A stretch of 24,468 bases of DNA from a virus: the IMG/VR virus record IMGVR_UViG_3300033553_000177, positions 1-24,468 of that record, one strand, 5' to 3'. This document shows positions 21,264 to 24,468 of the stretch, one piece after another; position 1 is the first letter of the stretch; every line of letters begins with the position of its first letter. The notes beneath the pieces were generated by a model. It did no database searches, was not told the DNA's origin, and worked only from the letters and a program-made list of their open reading frames with translations. A program made the position numbers and the translations under genes.

Positions 21264-22565
21264 ATGTCAGAAATTAAACTTATCGATATATCAGAACACC
21301 AGGGGACGATCAACTGGGACATTCTCCAGGACGCATACAACGCCGGCGAAATCTCGGGCGTTATCATGCGCGGCGGGTATGGATCAGCGACGGGCGTTCA
21401 AAAGGACGCTCAATACGACCGTAACCGATCGGAGGCTCGCAAACGTGGGATCCCGAATCAAACTTATGTATTCGCCTATCCAGGACGATCGACTGGAGCC
21501 ACTCACGCGCGCGGGCTCGCGCAGATCATCGGCCAACTCCAGGCCGGCGAATCAGTCTCTCTCGATATGGAGGATGAGCCAACTTACGGACGTCGACTTG
21601 TCGCATCTGATGTCGACTGGGCCCTCGATTTTATTAAGACCCTCCAGGCAGCACTCGGCCCCGTTCCCCTTACCTATATGAATTCAGATGTCCTCGCTCG
21701 ATTCGACTGGAGCCCGCTCGTCAAGGCAAATTCTGGCCTATGGCTCGCAAACTATGGATCAAACTCTGGCGTTCCGGGGATCCGCCCGGCATCCGGAGAA
21801 TGGCCTTTTATTGCGATCTGGCAATACTCGAGCCGTGGAAACGTTCGAGGGATCACTCCGCTCGACATGAATCTATTCTCAGGCGATAAGGCGGCATTCT
21901 TTAAATATGGCCTCTCAGGCACTCCTCCGGTCCAGGTTCCGGTCCCACAACCAACAGCGCCCGCTCCAGTAGCCGGCAACGGCACGAGCTATGGACTCGG
22001 AAAATCTGTTCCTGGATATGTGAATGCCGGCGATGCAAAAGCTCGAACGAATTCAAACTCGACCGTTCCGGCCGGGACATACTATGTATTTAATCAGGCC
22101 TATGGAATGGTGAATATTTCACGATCTCCTGGCGTTGCCGGATGGTGGATAAATCCTAGCGATGCTCCAGTAGCAAGCGCCCCGGCCGCTCCGTCTGGTA
22201 ATTACAAGGTCGAAAAATCGACTCCTGGATATGTAAATGCATCCGACGCCGCAGCCGGCCGAAACGCAGTAAACACGGTCCAGGCCGGAAACTATCTCGT
22301 GTTCAATACCTATAAGGGCATGGTCAACGTAACGACAAAATCGGGCGTTCCTGGATCATGGATCAATCCAACGGCAGCGAACGGCGCGGCAGCAAATCCC
22401 GCAGCACAAGCAAGCGAGATCAAAATCCCAAGCGGCGCCACACTCGGCATCATCGCCGGCCAGTGGAGCACGACAGTCGATCAGCTCGTGGCATGGAATA
22501 AGGCCAAATATCCAAGCATCACTCCGAACTATATTCAGGCCGGATGGGTTATTCGCGTTCGATAA
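21264..22565 (+). CDS. GH25 muramidase endolysin with wall-binding repeats and LysM
   Basis: 433 aa, no signal peptide. GH25 catalytic domain at residues 1-215: IDISEHQG (Asp8 onwards), VSLDMEDE with the catalytic D-x-E (Asp101, Glu103), and IWQYSSRGNVRGI with DMNLFSGD. Two tandem repeats of about 57 aa follow (243-299 and 313-369), each with PGYVNA-D, a VFN strand, GMVN and the ending W-INP; these look like wall-binding repeats. A LysM domain (386-432) ends the protein. It cuts the glycan between MurNAc and GlcNAc and needs the holin next door to reach the wall. Linkers are Pro/Ala-rich. Confidence 0.93.
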   Translation: MSEIKLIDISEHQGTINWDILQDAYNAGEISGVIMRGGYGSATGVQKDAQYDRNRSEARKRGIPNQTYVFAYPGRSTGATHARGLAQIIGQLQAGESVSLDMEDEPTYGRRLVASDVDWALDFIKTLQAALGPVPLTYMNSDVLARFDWSPLVKANSGLWLANYGSNSGVPGIRPASGEWPFIAIWQYSSRGNVRGITPLDMNLFSGDKAAFFKYGLSGTPPVQVPVPQPTAPAPVAGNGTSYGLGKSVPGYVNAGDAKARTNSNSTVPAGTYYVFNQAYGMVNISRSPGVAGWWINPSDAPVASAPAAPSGNYKVEKSTPGYVNASDAAAGRNAVNTVQAGNYLVFNTYKGMVNVTTKSGVPGSWINPTAANGAAANPAAQASEIKIPSGATLGIIAGQWSTTVDQLVAWNKAKYPSITPNYIQAGWVIRVR

Positions 22566-22595
22566 ATTTAGTGTTCAATAAAAAGGGGAATCGAT

Positions 22596-22844
22596 ATGTC
22601 ATTACAAATATCACCAATCACAAAAGAGCAAGCAACCAAGATCCTAAAGGCTCTATATTATAGCGCAGCATCAGGATTCACAGCCGGATTCGTTCTGGTC
22701 CTGGGAGGCATTCTCCCGGGCGTCCTGGATGGATCAGCTACACTCCAGGGGGCATTCGTGGCGGCCCTTATAACCGGCGGCGTCGTAGGCGCACTCAATA
22801 GCATCGCCGTAACGATAAAACAGTTATTCACACCCGCAGAATAG
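22596..22844 (+). CDS. Holin
   Basis: 82 aa, directly after the GH25 lysin with an AAGGGG site. Two transmembrane helices (about 25-47 and 53-76, the first with FTAGFVLVLGGILPGVLDG, the second with FVAALITGGVVGALNSIAV) separated by a short turn, with charged ends. This is a class II-like holin that makes the membrane hole which frees the endolysin. The assignment rests on size, topology and position. Confidence 0.72.
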   Translation: MSLQISPITKEQATKILKALYYSAASGFTAGFVLVLGGILPGVLDGSATLQGAFVAALITGGVVGALNSIAVTIKQLFTPAE

Positions 22845-23217
22845 CCCTCTTTTACCACTCCCCCGGCCCAAATACACAAGAATTAACGAAATTTTGTGTA
22901 TTAGCGAATTAACAGGGGTGTTGTTCTATTTTTGTTCACTCCCCTACCCTACCGAAAAATAAATTTGACAGGGTGTCAAGGTGTGAAACCCAAAATCGGG
23001 GGACACCCTGGGTAGAGCAGGGGAGTGCCCCATAGCTTATCGATATACTAATCACTCTATGTATTGATAGTCGGTCCAGGCCGTGATAGTTTAAGCAAGT
23101 GGATCCGTCCAACAAAGACCCGGAACACGTCGCAAATGCGCGGCGGCCGACGACAAATCGGGGGGCCGATCGGCGATGATAATTACCCGCGAAACCATCG
23201 CCCGGAGCAACAGTCAG
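22845..23217 (+). other. Gene-poor region rich in inverted repeats
   Basis: No convincing gene in about 370 bases. Inverted repeats: AATACACAA (22871-22879) with TTGTGTATT (22894-22902); a nested structure with CACTCCCCT (22937-22945)/AGGGGAGTG (23019-23027), CTACC (22949-22953)/GGTAG (23011-23015) and CAGGGTGTC (22969-22977)/GACACCCTG (23002-23010); the operator-like palindrome TTGACAGGGTGTCAA (22965-22979); GCCGATCGGC (23165-23174); and GGCGATG (23172-23178)/CATCGCC (23196-23202). A weak TTG-started frame (23064-23276) lacks protein-like composition. It could be a structured RNA, an operator site, a replication origin or a packaging site. Confidence 0.6.
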
Positions 23218-23256
23218 AACTCGACGCAATACTAGAATGTGTCGAGTTTTGTTTTT
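23218..23256 (+). terminator. Intrinsic terminator before head-completion genes
   Basis: AACTCGAC (23218-23225), 15-base loop, GTCGAGTT (23241-23248), then TTGTTTTT. It ends the lysis transcript or any RNA from the repeat region. Confidence 0.82.
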
Positions 23257-23260
23257 GCGC

Positions 23261-23266
23261 TATAAT
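23261..23266 (+). promoter_or_regulatory. Leaderless promoter of the head-completion genes
   Basis: Perfect TATAAT immediately after the terminator. Six bases later is ATG 23273, so the first transcribed base should be the A of the start codon. No clear -35 and no TG extension. Confidence 0.65.
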
Positions 23267-23272
23267 GAGCTT

Positions 23273-23941
23273 ATGAGTACACGACGAAACTATATATCCA
23301 CAGCTCAAGGCAACGGCGCGACGGACGATCAGATCGCCCTCGCGGAGGAAATTATCGATGCTTATGTCGGCCACCAGGACCGATTCGATAAGCACGAGCA
23401 CACGGGCGAGGCGACGTCTCTCGTCGATCAAATCGTTATCGATACGAGCAACCGCGGACATTTAAATCGTGTGAATGACTTTTATAAGGGCGATGTCCTG
23501 GAGATTATTTCCGGGACCGCAGCCGGCGAGATCCGATTCATCGAAAGCTCCGACACGGACGCTCGATCGATCACATATTCCGGGACCGCGATTACTGGAT
23601 TCGCAGTCGGAGACATTTTCAAAATCTATCAGCTCGCAAAGTTCCCACGTCAAAAAGACGTATTCTCCAGGACTAACGATGCCGGCGTCGTTCGTTATTA
23701 CAAAGCAATTCCCCGCCAGGTCGTGGACGCTACGATCGCCCAGGTGGGATATATCATCGAACAGGGCGACGACTATTTCGCCGGCGACGAGTCAGACGTT
23801 ACGAGCGAGAATATCGGCAATTATGGCTATAGCCGTGGATCCGCAGCCGGCAATCAAACAGCGCTTATTAAAATGACGGCTCCACAGGCCCGCCACTTGC
23901 TCAAGGGGATCAAAAACTCGCTAGGCAGAATCGAGGTATAA
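23273..23941 (+). CDS. Probable head-completion or structural protein
   Basis: 222 aa from ATG 23273; the frame is open to 23237 but that part runs through the promoter. The protein begins MSTRRNYISTAQGNG, then a helical region (DDQIALAEEIIDAYVG), a beta-rich middle (VLEIISGTAAGEIRFIES, FAVGDIFKIYQL), and an end with LLKGIKNSLGRIEV. Position before two neck-type genes suggests a head-tail adaptor; the beta part resembles a fibre or decoration fold. Not certain. There is no Shine-Dalgarno. Confidence 0.55.
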   Translation: MSTRRNYISTAQGNGATDDQIALAEEIIDAYVGHQDRFDKHEHTGEATSLVDQIVIDTSNRGHLNRVNDFYKGDVLEIISGTAAGEIRFIESSDTDARSITYSGTAITGFAVGDIFKIYQLAKFPRQKDVFSRTNDAGVVRYYKAIPRQVVDATIAQVGYIIEQGDDYFAGDESDVTSENIGNYGYSRGSAAGNQTALIKMTAPQARHLLKGIKNSLGRIEV

Positions 23942-23942
23942 C

Positions 23943-24278
23943 GTGTCTTTTAAATCGATGCTTAAACAATCGATCGCAGTAGAGAATCCGTCAGGCCAAA
24001 AAGATAAACAAGGCCGGGATGCATTCGGGTCATCGACTACCCTCGCCGCTCGAGTTCAGCGGACTAATAAAGTGATCGTAACGGCAGAGCGTGAGCGCGA
24101 GCCTATCGATGCGATCATTTTCGTAAACAAAGACGCGACGATCGTTAAATCAGCCCGGATTACTTATGACTCCGAACTCTATCGAATCATCAAGGCCGAG
24201 GATGTACCCGGCCGGAACGGCCAGATCCACCACATAGAGATAATGGCTCAACTCTGGAGCTATAAGGCGGGCGCGTAA
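23943..24278 (+). CDS. Probable head-tail joining (stopper) protein, GTG start
   Basis: 111 aa, starting at GTG 23943, 1 base after the preceding stop, with GAGG about 8 bases upstream. A short N-terminal helix is followed by beta strands: TTLAARVQRTNKVIVTAE, IDAIIFVNKDATI, and YRIIKAEDVPGRNGQIHHIE, the small beta-barrel style of head-closure proteins. The DxxPG-ngq-HHIE ending is typical of such phage proteins. Its stop overlaps the next start (TAATG). Confidence 0.6.
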   Translation: MSFKSMLKQSIAVENPSGQKDKQGRDAFGSSTTLAARVQRTNKVIVTAEREREPIDAIIFVNKDATIVKSARITYDSELYRIIKAEDVPGRNGQIHHIEIMAQLWSYKAGA

Positions 24279-24468
24279 TGATCCTGGCGTCTGTAGACGA
24301 TCACGCGGTTATGACTAACCTCCAGAATCTCCAACAGGCGATGGATGGTGGTGTTGAAAAGGCCGGAATGGATGTCGGGTTCGAGATCCTACGATTATCC
24401 CAGGTAGAGGTCCCACACGATGAGGGAACGCTCCAGAACTCCGGGACCGTCGAGGAGGTGGAGGGCGA
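24278..24468 (+). CDS. Minor capsid / neck protein, 3' end beyond the window
   Basis: The first 63 codons of a gene that runs off the window, starting in a TAATG overlap. It begins MILASVDDHAVMTNLQNLQQ and continues with a helix ending in GFEILRLSQVEVPHDEGTLQ and NSGTVEE. The EVPHDxGTLxNSG motif is characteristic of minor capsid or HK97 gp10-like neck proteins. Its presence supports the view that 23273-24468 is the head-completion module. Confidence 0.72.
   Translation, partial: MILASVDDHAVMTNLQNLQQAMDGGVEKAGMDVGFEILRLSQVEVPHDEGTLQNSGTVEEVEG

Noticed and set aside
23064-23276. 70-codon frame in the repeat region
   Set aside because: TTG start without ribosome-binding site, runs through the terminator and into the next promoter, and has no protein-like pattern.
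1-24468. tRNA genes, CRISPR arrays, insertion sequences, integrase
   Set aside because: No cloverleaf-like sequence, regularly spaced repeats, transposase motifs or recombinase catalytic motifs were found by eye on either strand; a tRNAscan or profile search could still find a diverged one.

Overview
The window is a piece of a tailed double-stranded DNA phage (Caudoviricetes), about half GC, with almost every gene on the + strand. It contains a head module (small and large terminase, SPP1-type portal, minor capsid protein, scaffold, P22/HK97-fold coat protein, head-completion genes), two peptidoglycan hydrolases and a holin. No integrase or recognisable repressor is visible. The lysins (LysM+CHAP and GH25+LysM) point to a host with a Gram-positive-type wall. 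The mix of Shine-Dalgarno genes and apparently leaderless genes, with a GroEL of the actinobacterial/Saccharibacteria look, makes a Saccharibacteria-like or other monoderm host my guess, but this is inference. Bases 1-29 are Nextera adapter sequence, so the left edge is the end of an assembled contig and not biology. Layout: 30-3373 holds a 5'-truncated protein that may belong to recombination, several small genes including an out-of-frame overlapping pair, and a GDP-mannose 4,6-dehydratase. 3377-5855 holds a small gene, a short GT-A-like protein and a compact groES-groEL pair. 5855-6932 holds a small HTH-like protein, a VRR-NUC nuclease and a coiled-coil protein. 7009-13596 is the packaging and head module. 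It is interrupted at 9220-9366 by a tiny minus-strand gene with the best promoter in the window. 13597-13850 holds two intrinsic terminators enclosing a promoter and a structured, gene-free transcript, which is a candidate small RNA. 13888-14646 is a secreted LysM-CHAP protein that appears to start at AUU. 14650-20328 is a glycosyltransferase block (three full-length GT-B proteins and one split by an in-frame TAA) mixed with small unknown genes and a second GroES-like protein. It is preceded by a DnaA-box cluster and an RNA leader with two interlocking stems. 20310-22844 is the lysis region. 22845-23257 is gene-poor and rich in inverted repeats. 23273-24468 resumes with head-completion genes, the last cut by the window edge. 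Working picture (inference): the phage brings its own chaperonin, possibly with two alternative co-chaperonins, to fold its head proteins, and a sugar-nucleotide and glycosyltransferase set to decorate virions or the host surface. Transcription uses many short autonomous units. At least four units, probably five, have the -10 box only 6-7 bases before the ATG, so their mRNAs should be leaderless. The most unusual items are the interlocked-stem leader with a leaderless upstream ORF (14752-14862), the terminator-bounded RNA (13674-13840), the two-GroES arrangement, the minus-strand 48-aa gene, and eight exact TTATCCACA motifs.
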